Positions 7,643 through 14,907 of a stretch of DNA of 17,943 nt are shown in pieces. The stretch is from Enterococcaceae bacterium (GTDB lineage: Bacteria > Bacillota > Bacilli > Lactobacillales > Catellicoccaceae): the NCBI GenBank assembly GCA_030150665.1, contig JASLFJ010000017.1:1-17943 (forward strand), in the 5' to 3' direction. The notes under the pieces were generated by a model that ran no database searches, was not told the DNA's origin, and saw nothing but the letters and a program-made list of their open reading frames with translations. Both the position numbers and the translations under genes were made by a program. Position 1 is the first letter of the stretch; each line of letters starts with the position of its first letter.

Positions 7643-9799
7643 ATGGGAAAAAAAAGAATTTATGAATTAGCAAAAGAAATGAATGTTTCTAGTAAAGAGT
7701 TAGTAGATAAAGCACAATCATTAGGGATGGATGTTGGCAATCACATGAGCACGGTTAGTGAAAATGATTGTAAAACATTAAAAGCACAATTTAGCTCCTC
7801 ATCAAAAGTAAGTCAGAAAGAAACAAACACATCAAATAAACCAAAAGATTCCTCAAAAGCACAAAAACAATCGCAACATACGCAAAAATCACAGAAAAAA
7901 CAAGGAAATGTTAAAAATCAAGGAAATCATCAACAAAGAAAACCACAACAAAACACATGGAATAAAAAGAAAAAAGGAAAAGTGCAACAAAAAGGAGCTG
8001 TTAAGAAAAATCCAGTACCTCCTCGTAAATTTAAAGAGCTTCCTGAAGTGTTAGTGTATACAGATGGTATGACCGTTGCAGAAATTGCGAAAAAAATTCA
8101 CCGTGAACCTGCTGAGATTATTAAAAAATTAATGCTTTTAGGCGTTATGGCGACACAAAATCAATCACTCGATAAAGATACCATTGAATTACTCGCAGCA
8201 GATTATGGTATGAATGCAGAAGAAAAAGTAAAAGTTGATCTGGCTGATTTAGATAAATTTTTTGAAGATGCTTTAGCACAAGATCCAGAGCATTTAAAAC
8301 CTAGACCTCCTGTAGTAACTATTATGGGTCATGTGGATCATGGGAAAACAACATTATTAGATTCTTTGAGAAATACTAAAGTTTCTTTAGGTGAAGCAGG
8401 TGGTATTACACAACATATTGGTGCTTATCAAATCGAAGAAGATGGCAAATTAATTACCTTCTTAGATACACCAGGACATGCTGCATTTACAAGTATGAGA
8501 GCACGTGGAGCAAGTATTACTGATATTACTATTTTAGTTGTTGCAGCAGATGATGGTGTTATGCCACAAACTGTTGAGGCGATTAATCACGCTAAAGCAG
8601 CAGAAGTTCCGATTATTGTTGCAGTAAATAAAATTGATAAACCTGCTGCAAACCCAGATCGTGTGATGCAAGAATTAAGTGAATATGGTTTAGTTCCAGA
8701 AGCATGGGGTGGGGATACAATTTTTGTACCTATTTCTGCTAAATTTAATAAAAATTTAGATGAATTATTAGAAATGATCTTACTGGTTGCAGAAGTTCAA
8801 GAACTTAAAGCTAATCCAGACCGTCGTGCTATTGGAACAGTTATTGAAGCACAACTAGATAAAGGCAAAGGACCTGTTGCAACGTTACTTGTTCAAGAAG
8901 GAACTTTAAATGTAGGGGATCCAATCGTTGTAGGAAATACATTTGGAAAAGTCCGTGTAATGACTAATGATTTAGGAAGACGTGAAAAACATGCACTGCC
9001 AGCAACACCAGTGGAGATTACAGGTCTTAATGAAGTACCACAAGCAGGCGATCGTTTTGTTGTATTTGAAGATGAAAAAACAGCAAGACAAGCAGGTGAA
9101 GAACGTGCCCAACGTGCTTTAATGGCACAAAGAGCTCACGCAAGTCGTGTGACGTTAGATAATTTATTTGAAAGCTTAAAAGATGGTGAATTAAAAGAAG
9201 TTAATGTCATTATAAAAGCAGATGTACAGGGGTCTGCAGAAGCATTAGCAGCCAGTCTTCAAAAAATAGAAGTAGAAGGTGTACGTGTTAAAATTATTCA
9301 TACAGCAGTTGGTGCTGTCAATGAAAGTGATATTACTCTTGCTGCAGCAAGTAATGCTATTATTATTGGATTTAATGTACGTCCAACACCTCAAGCGAAA
9401 AAACAAGCAGAACAAGATCATGTAGATATTCGTTTGCATAGTATTATTTATAATGTGATTGATGAAATTGAAACTGCCATGAAAGGATTGCTTGATCCAG
9501 AATTTGAAGAAAAAATTACTGGACAGATGACAGTTCGTGAAACCTTTAAAGTATCTAAAGTAGGAACAATTGCTGGATGTTATGTTACAGAAGGCTATAT
9601 TCGTCGTGATAGTGGTGTTCGTGTTATTCGTGATGGTATTGTGATTTATGAAGGAAAGCTTGCTAGTTTAAAACGTTTTAAAGATGACGTTAAAGAAGTG
9701 AAATTAGGATTTGAATGTGGAGCAATGATTGAGAACTTTAATGATCTTAAAGAAGGAGATGTCATTGAATCTTACATCATGGAAGAGATTAAAAGATAA
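7643..9799 (+). CDS. infB: Translation initiation factor IF-2
   Basis: This 718-residue GTPase places fMet-tRNA on the 30S subunit and promotes subunit joining; B. subtilis IF-2 is 716 residues. The first IF2-N helical domain is at about 1-50, followed by a low-complexity Lys/Gln/Asn/Ser linker (about 51-125) and a second IF2-N domain (about 132-190). The G domain has G1 GHVDHGKT (229-236), G3 DTPGH (275-279), G4 NKID (329-332) and G5 SAKFN. The remaining beta-barrel, alpha/beta and fMet-tRNA-binding C2 domains run to the end (YVTEGYIRRDSGVRVIRDG near the C-terminus). AGGAAGGTGAT directly precedes the ATG. I saw no convincing internal start for a shorter isoform. Confidence 0.98.
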   Translation: MGKKRIYELAKEMNVSSKELVDKAQSLGMDVGNHMSTVSENDCKTLKAQFSSSSKVSQKETNTSNKPKDSSKAQKQSQHTQKSQKKQGNVKNQGNHQQRKPQQNTWNKKKKGKVQQKGAVKKNPVPPRKFKELPEVLVYTDGMTVAEIAKKIHREPAEIIKKLMLLGVMATQNQSLDKDTIELLAADYGMNAEEKVKVDLADLDKFFEDALAQDPEHLKPRPPVVTIMGHVDHGKTTLLDSLRNTKVSLGEAGGITQHIGAYQIEEDGKLITFLDTPGHAAFTSMRARGASITDITILVVAADDGVMPQTVEAINHAKAAEVPIIVAVNKIDKPAANPDRVMQELSEYGLVPEAWGGDTIFVPISAKFNKNLDELLEMILLVAEVQELKANPDRRAIGTVIEAQLDKGKGPVATLLVQEGTLNVGDPIVVGNTFGKVRVMTNDLGRREKHALPATPVEITGLNEVPQAGDRFVVFEDEKTARQAGEERAQRALMAQRAHASRVTLDNLFESLKDGELKEVNVIIKADVQGSAEALAASLQKIEVEGVRVKIIHTAVGAVNESDITLAAASNAIIIGFNVRPTPQAKKQAEQDHVDIRLHSIIYNVIDEIETAMKGLLDPEFEEKITGQMTVRETFKVSKVGTIAGCYVTEGYIRRDSGVRVIRDGIVIYEGKLASLKRFKDDVKEVKLGFECGAMIENFNDLKEGDVIESYIMEEIKR

Positions 9800-9840
9800 A
9801 TATATGTTAGTAAATTATAAAAAATGAGAGGAGGGTCTTT

Positions 9841-10188
9841 ATGGCAAATTATCGTGCAGTTCGTGTTGCTCAAGAAATTCAACGTGAAGTCAATGATATT
9901 TTACAAAAAAAAGTAAGAGATCCAAGAGTTCAAGATGTAACAATTACAGATGTTAAATTGACAGGCGATCTACAGCAAGCAACTATTTTTTACAGTGTAT
10001 TAGATGATCAGCAAATAGATAAAGTACAAGAAGGTTTAAATAAAGCAACAGGTTTGATTCGAAAGCTATTAGGACAGCGGCTTTCGTTATATAAAGTACC
10101 AGAATTAAATTTCGAACATGATACGTCATTACAATATGGATCTCATATTGATGAACTATTAAGAAGTATTCATAAAGATGATGCTTAA
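9841..10188 (+). CDS. rbfA: Ribosome-binding factor A
   Basis: This 115-residue cold-shock-associated factor is needed for late 30S maturation and 16S rRNA 5' processing. It has the single KH-like fold: RAVRVAQEIQREVNDIL helix (N-terminal), VTITDVKLTGDLQQATIFYSV strands (in part DVKLTGDLQQATIFY), and VPELNFEHDTSLQYGSHIDELL near the end (in part LNFEHDTSL). AGGAGGG lies seven bases before the ATG. It is the last gene of the operon: a terminator follows within 50 bases. In many Firmicutes truB and ribF come next; here cysK does, from its own promoter. Confidence 0.95.
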   Translation: MANYRAVRVAQEIQREVNDILQKKVRDPRVQDVTITDVKLTGDLQQATIFYSVLDDQQIDKVQEGLNKATGLIRKLLGQRLSLYKVPELNFEHDTSLQYGSHIDELLRSIHKDDA

Positions 10189-10236
10189 TAAGTTAAGATT
10201 GATTCCTAGAGTAGGGTTTTGATATTAACTTGAAAG

Positions 10237-10279
10237 AAAAGTTTGGGGAAATGATCTTTATTCCACCAAACTTTTTTTG
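10237..10279 (+). terminator. Intrinsic terminator of the rimP-rbfA operon
   Basis: AAAAGTTTGG plus GGAA (10237-10250) pairs with TTCC plus CCAAACTTTT (10261-10275), leaving one bulged A at 10265 and a 10-base loop. Seven T follow the stem base (10272-10278), and after one G more T runs continue. The hairpin is about 48 bases after the rbfA stop. Confidence 0.9.
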
Positions 10280-10304
10280 TTTTTATAAGTTTTTTGTAAC
10301 GTGT

Positions 10305-10334
10305 TTTTCATAAATGACTTTTTTAGTATATAAT
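10305..10334 (+). promoter_or_regulatory. Candidate cysK promoter
   Basis: TATAAT occupies 10329-10334. TTTTCA at 10305-10310 lies 18 bases upstream as an imperfect -35. The start point would be near 10341, giving a leader of under 30 bases. That leaves no room for a T-box or other riboswitch. Confidence 0.6.
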
Positions 10335-10367
10335 AAGTATAGTTGTAATGATTAAGGAGGAATTTTT

Positions 10368-11285
10368 ATGATATCTAGTATTATTGATACTATTGGAAAT
10401 ACGCCGTTAGTGACTTTAAATCATTATCGGGGCAATCATCAGATTTCTGCAAATATTTATGGGAAAGTAGAATCATTTAACCCTGCAGGAAGTGTTAAAG
10501 ATAGAGTGGCTAAAGCAATGATTGAACAAGCTGAAGCAGATGGTTTATTAGATCGAGACACAGTAATTATTGAAGCAACAAGTGGTAATACAGGAATTGC
10601 TCTTGCTGCTTTTTCAGCTGCAAAAGGATATTCATTAATCTTAACGATGCCAGAAACAATGAGTCAAGAACGTATTGATTTATTAAAAGCTTATGGAGCT
10701 AAAATTGTCTTAACATCAGGTGATCTTGGTATGAAAGGAGCTATTGACAAGGCTTATGAACTTTGTCAAGAGTATAAGAACAGTTGGATGCCGAAACAAT
10801 TTGAAAATAGTGCAAATCCAAAAATTCATTACGTAACAACAGGTCCTGAAATTTGGCAACAAACATCAGAAAAGATTGATGTATTTGTTGCTGGTGTAGG
10901 AACAGGCGGGACGATTACAGGGGTTGGTAAATATTTAAAAGAACAAAATCCTAATATTAAAATTATAGCAGTAGAACCTCAAGACTCTGCTGTTTTATCA
11001 GGTCAACCTTCTGGGAAACACAAAATCCAAGGCATCGGAGCAGGATTTATTCCTAAAGTATTAGATACACATATTTATGATGATATTATACAAGTATCTA
11101 ATGAAGATGCATTTCAAACATGTAATGAACTTGCTAGAGTTGAAGGGATTTTATGTGGCATATCATCAGGTGCAGCTCTTTCAGCTGCCAAGCAAATCAG
11201 CATCTCTTATCCTGAATATCAACATATAGTAGTATTATTACCTGATGGAGGAGATCGTTACTTAACAACAGGTGTTTTTCAATAA
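10368..11285 (+). CDS. cysK: Cysteine synthase A (O-acetylserine sulfhydrylase)
   Basis: This 305-residue fold-type II PLP enzyme forms cysteine from O-acetylserine and sulfide. The PLP lysine is Lys44 in NPAGSVKDR. The substrate loop TSGNTG is at 71-76, the phosphate-binding loop is GTGGTITGVG, and GISSGAA follows near the C-terminus. Length and motifs fit CysK better than cystathionine beta-synthase, since no CBS domain is present. The related CysM and O-phosphoserine enzymes cannot be fully excluded by eye. AAGGAGGAA lies just before the ATG. It is flanked by an operon terminator upstream and a hairpin-forming region downstream, and no cysE or sulfur-transport gene is nearby, so it seems monocistronic. 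Confidence 0.92.
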   Translation: MISSIIDTIGNTPLVTLNHYRGNHQISANIYGKVESFNPAGSVKDRVAKAMIEQAEADGLLDRDTVIIEATSGNTGIALAAFSAAKGYSLILTMPETMSQERIDLLKAYGAKIVLTSGDLGMKGAIDKAYELCQEYKNSWMPKQFENSANPKIHYVTTGPEIWQQTSEKIDVFVAGVGTGGTITGVGKYLKEQNPNIKIIAVEPQDSAVLSGQPSGKHKIQGIGAGFIPKVLDTHIYDDIIQVSNEDAFQTCNELARVEGILCGISSGAALSAAKQISISYPEYQHIVVLLPDGGDRYLTTGVFQ

Positions 11286-11298
11286 GTCTTCCTTTTAT

Positions 11299-11352
11299 GA
11301 TAACTTGCATTATTTATAGGAACATTTTATAATAATGAAGATAAGTTATCTT
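11299..11352 (+). promoter_or_regulatory. Candidate yhgE promoter with paired operator-like palindromes
   Basis: TTGCAT (11305-11310) and a perfect TATAAT (11328-11333) are 17 bases apart, placing the start near 11340. A perfect palindrome AAGATAAGTTATCTT (11338-11352) lies on the start point. A second partial copy, GATAACTT (11299-11306, reverse complement AAGTTATC), overlaps the -35. The two sites are about 41 bp apart. The arms can also fold as a bipartite hairpin that might act as a cysK terminator, but there is no clean T-tract. Operator function is inference. Confidence 0.45.
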
Positions 11353-11431
11353 TAATATATTTTTAAGATGTTTGTATCATCAAGAAATGATTAAAAATTA
11401 GGATGTGACAATAGAAAAAGAGGAATGATTA

Positions 11432-14146
11432 ATGAAAAACATTTGGACATTGTTTAAATTAGATTGGAAACGTATTTTTCATAATAAATTAACATTTATG
11501 CTGATGATCGCATTAATGTTTATTCCTTCTCTTTATGCATGGTTTAATATAGGGGCACTTTGGGATCCTTATTCTAATACAGGAGATATAAAAATTGCAG
11601 TTTACTCCGCAGATAAGCCTGTTGAAGTTATGGGAGAAGAGGTTAATATCGGACATGATATTATTGAAAACTTAAAAGAAAATGATGCTATAGGTTGGCA
11701 ATTTGTACATTCTAAAAAAGAATTGGATGATGGTGTTAAAAGTGGGAAATATTATGGAAGTTTATATATTCCTCCAGATTTTTCTAAGGATATTGTAAGC
11801 TTTATTAATGGAGATATTAAATATCCAGAAATTGTATACAGTGTCAATCAAAAAATTAATGCAATTGCTCCTAAAATTTCTGATAAAGGTGCAGAGACTG
11901 TTCAGCAAAATGTAAGTCAGGAATTTATTGAAACAGTCACAAATAGTTTAATGGAAGTTTTAAATGAAATTGGATTTAATTTAGATGCTAATTTACCTTC
12001 TATTAGAAAGTTAACTAGTCGTATTTTATTGATTGATGATAATATGAGTGAATTAGATCAATATATGGATGCAGTTGTAAACTTAAATAATAGAGTTCCA
12101 GAATTTGAGGATAAGTTGGATAAAGCAAATCAATTAACAAATCAACTGCCAACATTGAATGCACAAGCAGATAAATTATTATTAATTAATAACTATTGGC
12201 CAGAAATTGATCAAGTTGGATTGGCATTAACTGAGTTACAAATGTCAGCACCTATGTTATTGAATTTAAGTAGCAGTGTCGATAATGTGAATCAAACGGT
12301 AGGAGATTTGGGACAGTTAATGGGAAATATTGATCAACAATTATATCAGGCTTCTGGAGTAGTGACTGATGTGCGGCAATTCCTACCTCAATTACAGTCT
12401 CTCATAGATCAAACGGATCATATGATTCCTGAAATTGAGCAAGAATTAAATCGTGTTATAAGTTTGTTTCCTGTAGTAGCAAGCAGTGTAGATACGGGAC
12501 TTTATTTTTTAACATTTTTATCAGATTCTACATACCAGTTTACAGAAAATTTATTAACTACATTAGAAGAGCATCCGACTGATACTGCGATTATTAATGA
12601 GATTTTTGATCAATTAAATGAATTATCTAATCGATTGGCAAAACAATTAGAAGTATTAGATCATGTGATTTATGTGTTAACTGCTATTAATGATCTATCA
12701 ACCAATGCTGTTTTATCAAGTCTTATTCAATCTTTAGAACGTATTGAAAATAAGATGATTGATTTAAATCAATTAGTGATTGATAGTTTATTACAATGGG
12801 ATCAAATAAAAGATAATCCTAAGTATGTTAAAGATTTATTAGTAAAAATTAATCGTCAAGCAAAAAATATTAATCAATTACTACAACGCATTGATTTAAA
12901 GAAAGAATCTCAAAAAATAATGAGAATTTTAGATCAAGTATCAGATACACTATCTAAAGGAGATAGTGCGATTCAATGGATACAGTTAAATGCAGTTGTA
13001 CCTCGTATTGATTCTTTAATGGAGAGTACACAATATTTATTATCAGATGTTTCTGTCATGTTAACACATTATCAAGGAGAAATTCCTCATATTCAAGAGC
13101 TTTTATCAAATGTGTCAGGATGGTTAAATATGAATATTCCTGTAGTTATTTCAGGAATTGATCAAACAGCAATGACATTTAATAATGAATTGCCGGTGGT
13201 AAAACAAAAAGTAGCTAGAGTTACCAATTTTGTTGAAAAAGATTTGCCCAATATTGAACAGAATTTAGTAGAGACTATGGATAATGTCAATAAAAAAGCT
13301 CCTGAATTAAAAGAAGCTCTAGCAACGGCAACCTCTTTAATACATACAGAATGGCCAAAAATGCAAGAAAAAATGAATCACTTAGCAGACTTAATTCGCA
13401 AGGGAGAGTCTAATATTGATTTAAATGAAGTCGTTCATTATTTAAAATCCGATGCTAAAGCAGAAAGTGAATTTTTATCTAATCCGATTCATTTAAAAAC
13501 TAAAGAAGTTTATCCTGTTCCGAATTATGGTTCTGCAAGTACACCTTTTTATACGGCATTATGTTTATGGGTAGGAGCTGTTTTATTTTCAAGTATCGCA
13601 AGTACTAAGTTTCATTTAAGTCCAAAACAACAAAAAAGATTTACTTTAAGACAACAGTTTGTAGCACGGATGTTTACTTTTTATGTTGTTGGTTTTTTCC
13701 AAACAATGATTGTTGTTTTAGGAAATCAATTCTTGTTAGGAACTTATACTAAAGATAGAGGACTTAATATTTTATTTGCTTTACTTATTGGTTGGACTTT
13801 TATGACTATGGTTTATGTATTAGTTGCTTTATTTGGTAATCTAGGTAAAGGAACAGCTGTTATTATTTTAGTACTATCTATTTCTGCGGGAGCTGGAAAT
13901 TTCCCAATAGAAATGTCGGGACCATTTTTTAGAAAAATAAATCCTTATATTCCATTTACACATGCTGTTAATTTACTAAGAGAATCTGTTGGTGGAGTTT
14001 ATTGGCCCACAGCTATTAAAGCAATGATTATTTTAGTATCTATTGCGATTGTCTTTATTATTTTAGGAATTAGTTTATATCCAAAAGCTGATAGAATTTT
14101 TGAACCACTTAATCGAGAGCTTAAAAAAGGACATATTTTACATTGA
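11432..14146 (+). CDS. YhgE/Pip-family membrane protein (phage infection protein homologue)
   Basis: This 904-residue membrane protein has one N-terminal segment (about 20-43, preceded by the signature WTLFKLDWKRIFHNKL) and five C-terminal segments (about 705-724, 744-769, 778-801, 805-825 and 863-883). The layout is that of the YhgE/Pip family, which has an ABC-2-permease-like membrane part. The large segment between (about 45-690) should lie outside the cell and is mainly helical. It contains two runs of proline-phased repeats: 17 residues (Pro223, 240, 257, 274) and 18 residues (Pro552, 570, 588, 606, 624, 642). Relatives include lactococcal Pip and enterococcal PIP, needed for infection by some phages; EsaA of type VII secretion is a more distant relative. 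The native function is not established. AGAGGAA precedes the ATG. It is probably monocistronic, between cysK and a terminator. Confidence 0.88.
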   Translation: MKNIWTLFKLDWKRIFHNKLTFMLMIALMFIPSLYAWFNIGALWDPYSNTGDIKIAVYSADKPVEVMGEEVNIGHDIIENLKENDAIGWQFVHSKKELDDGVKSGKYYGSLYIPPDFSKDIVSFINGDIKYPEIVYSVNQKINAIAPKISDKGAETVQQNVSQEFIETVTNSLMEVLNEIGFNLDANLPSIRKLTSRILLIDDNMSELDQYMDAVVNLNNRVPEFEDKLDKANQLTNQLPTLNAQADKLLLINNYWPEIDQVGLALTELQMSAPMLLNLSSSVDNVNQTVGDLGQLMGNIDQQLYQASGVVTDVRQFLPQLQSLIDQTDHMIPEIEQELNRVISLFPVVASSVDTGLYFLTFLSDSTYQFTENLLTTLEEHPTDTAIINEIFDQLNELSNRLAKQLEVLDHVIYVLTAINDLSTNAVLSSLIQSLERIENKMIDLNQLVIDSLLQWDQIKDNPKYVKDLLVKINRQAKNINQLLQRIDLKKESQKIMRILDQVSDTLSKGDSAIQWIQLNAVVPRIDSLMESTQYLLSDVSVMLTHYQGEIPHIQELLSNVSGWLNMNIPVVISGIDQTAMTFNNELPVVKQKVARVTNFVEKDLPNIEQNLVETMDNVNKKAPELKEALATATSLIHTEWPKMQEKMNHLADLIRKGESNIDLNEVVHYLKSDAKAESEFLSNPIHLKTKEVYPVPNYGSASTPFYTALCLWVGAVLFSSIASTKFHLSPKQQKRFTLRQQFVARMFTFYVVGFFQTMIVVLGNQFLLGTYTKDRGLNILFALLIGWTFMTMVYVLVALFGNLGKGTAVIILVLSISAGAGNFPIEMSGPFFRKINPYIPFTHAVNLLRESVGGVYWPTAIKAMIILVSIAIVFIILGISLYPKADRIFEPLNRELKKGHILH

Positions 14147-14165
14147 TTTCCTAGCTTAATATAAT

Positions 14166-14219
14166 AAAAAATATACAGACTGATCAGAACTATTATTGAT
14201 GAGTCTGTATATTTTTTTT
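14166..14219. terminator. Bidirectional intrinsic terminator between yhgE and tetR-family gene
   Basis: AAAAAATATACAGACT (14166-14181) pairs perfectly with 14202-14217 over 16 bp. The plus-strand T run reaches 14219. The 20-base loop can pair further (ATCA with TGAT). On the minus strand the stem also ends in a T run opposite 14166-14171. The last codons and stop of the minus-strand regulator gene lie inside the right arm and loop, so the terminator overlaps coding sequence. Confidence 0.88.
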
Positions 14220-14777
14220 ATTTAATGCTAAAGTGTGTAGTAATCCGTTGTTAATAATAAAAATTATATTATTGTTAATTTCATCAATGGATTCTTGACA
14301 ATGATTGATTATCCAATCTTGGATTGTATGGGTAAGTCCATGTACATAGAATAAAATAATTTGTTCTTCTTTGATAAATGTGTCGTAAGAATCGATTAAG
14401 CTTTCCCGTTCCAGAAGATTTATGATAAATTGATTAATATGTGCTAAAAATGCTTTTTGGAAGATAAGAGAATAGTCACTTTTTAGTAATTTATCATAAA
14501 AAGTATTGTTTTTCTTAAAATAAGTTAAAATACTGAAAATAATTTTGGTCCAATGCTCATAATATAAAAAATGTTCAATTAACTCAGTCATTTCTTGTTC
14601 ATAAATCCAAATAATAAGATCTTCTTTATCTAAAAAATGATCATAAAATGTTTGTCTACGGTACTCAGCATGTTGCATGATTTGAGTAATAGAAATTTTA
14701 TTTAAATCTTGGGATTTAGCCAAATCTTTAAAAGCATAAGCAATAACTTTTTTTGTAATTAATGCAGTATCTTTCAT
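14193..14777 (-). CDS. dhaS: TetR/AcrR-family regulator, DhaS-like
   Basis: This is a 194-residue regulator. The N-terminal three-helix DNA-binding domain (about 8-58) reads ITKKVIAYAFKDL, ISITQIMQHAEYRRQTFYDHF and KEDLIIWIYE (the middle segment shown is split as ISITQIMQHAE and RRQTFYDHF). The all-helical ligand domain continues to about 185. The RRQTFYDHF recognition helix and overall size fit DhaS of Lactococcus lactis, which activates the dha operon. Two context points support this: divergent placement from dhaK, and a DhaS-type operator between them. DhaS in L. lactis needs the DhaK paralogue DhaQ as co-activator, and no dhaQ is present in this window. AAAGGA (complement of 14784-14789) precedes the ATG. 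The gene's end overlaps the terminator. Confidence 0.85.
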   Translation of the reverse strand: MKDTALITKKVIAYAFKDLAKSQDLNKISITQIMQHAEYRRQTFYDHFLDKEDLIIWIYEQEMTELIEHFLYYEHWTKIIFSILTYFKKNNTFYDKLLKSDYSLIFQKAFLAHINQFIINLLERESLIDSYDTFIKEEQIILFYVHGLTHTIQDWIINHCQESIDEINNNIIFIINNGLLHTLALNKKNIQTHQ

Positions 14778-14789
14778 TTGAAATCCTTT

Positions 14790-14809
14790 CTGTATATTTC
14801 TGTATATTT
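14790..14809. repeat. Tandem 10-bp direct repeat CTGTATATTT x2
   Basis: Two exact abutting copies of CTGTATATTT lie between the regulator's ribosome binding site and the DhaS operator. The same 10-mer is in the right arm of the yhgE/tetR terminator (14205-14214), and its complement is in the left arm (14169-14178). No function is assigned. Confidence 0.7.
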
Positions 14810-14820
14810 AAAATGAAAGC

Positions 14821-14842
14821 GGACACATTTATTAGATTGTCC
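14821..14842. promoter_or_regulatory. DhaS operator
   Basis: The site reads GGACACAT-N6-GATTGTCC. As I recall it, the L. lactis DhaS operator is GGACACAT-N6-ATTTGTCC, so length and spacing are the same and only two outer-arm positions differ. The core CGGACA/TGTCCG inverted repeat (14820-14843) is perfect. Its centre is about 47 bases upstream of the predicted dhaK start point, and the dhaK -35 is poor, which suits an activator. Confidence 0.8.
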
Positions 14843-14843
14843 G

Positions 14844-14872
14844 TTCTTTTTTTTATTAGTGTAGCATATAAT
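14844..14872 (+). promoter_or_regulatory. dhaKLM promoter with poor -35
   Basis: TATAAT at 14867-14872 is perfect. Seventeen bases upstream is only TTCTTT (14844-14849), immediately after the DhaS operator. A good -10 with a poor -35 next to the operator is typical of an activator-dependent promoter. The start point would be near 14879. Confidence 0.7.
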
Positions 14873-14907
14873 AAACTTGTAAGTAAAAAGATAAAGGACG
14901 TGTGTTC

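Noticed and set aside
9245..9439. Open frame of 64 codons on the minus strand
   Set aside because: It lies wholly inside infB, antisense to the conserved C-terminal domains. Its Cys/Asn/Phe-rich composition is typical of a shadow frame.
10191..10230. Inverted repeat AAGTTAA/TTAACTT after rbfA
   Set aside because: It is a seven-base match in AT-rich DNA with a long loop, directly before a much better terminator, and is probably chance.
10189..10367. Possible T-box or S-box riboswitch before cysK
   Set aside because: The only strong hairpin belongs to the upstream operon's terminator, and the cysK promoter leaves a leader of under 30 bases. No T-box or SAM-riboswitch sequence is visible.
11425..11457. 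Ten-codon frame overlapping the yhgE start
   Set aside because: It uses an ATG seven bases before the yhgE start and has no ribosome binding site of its own at a proper distance. It does not look like an attenuating leader peptide.
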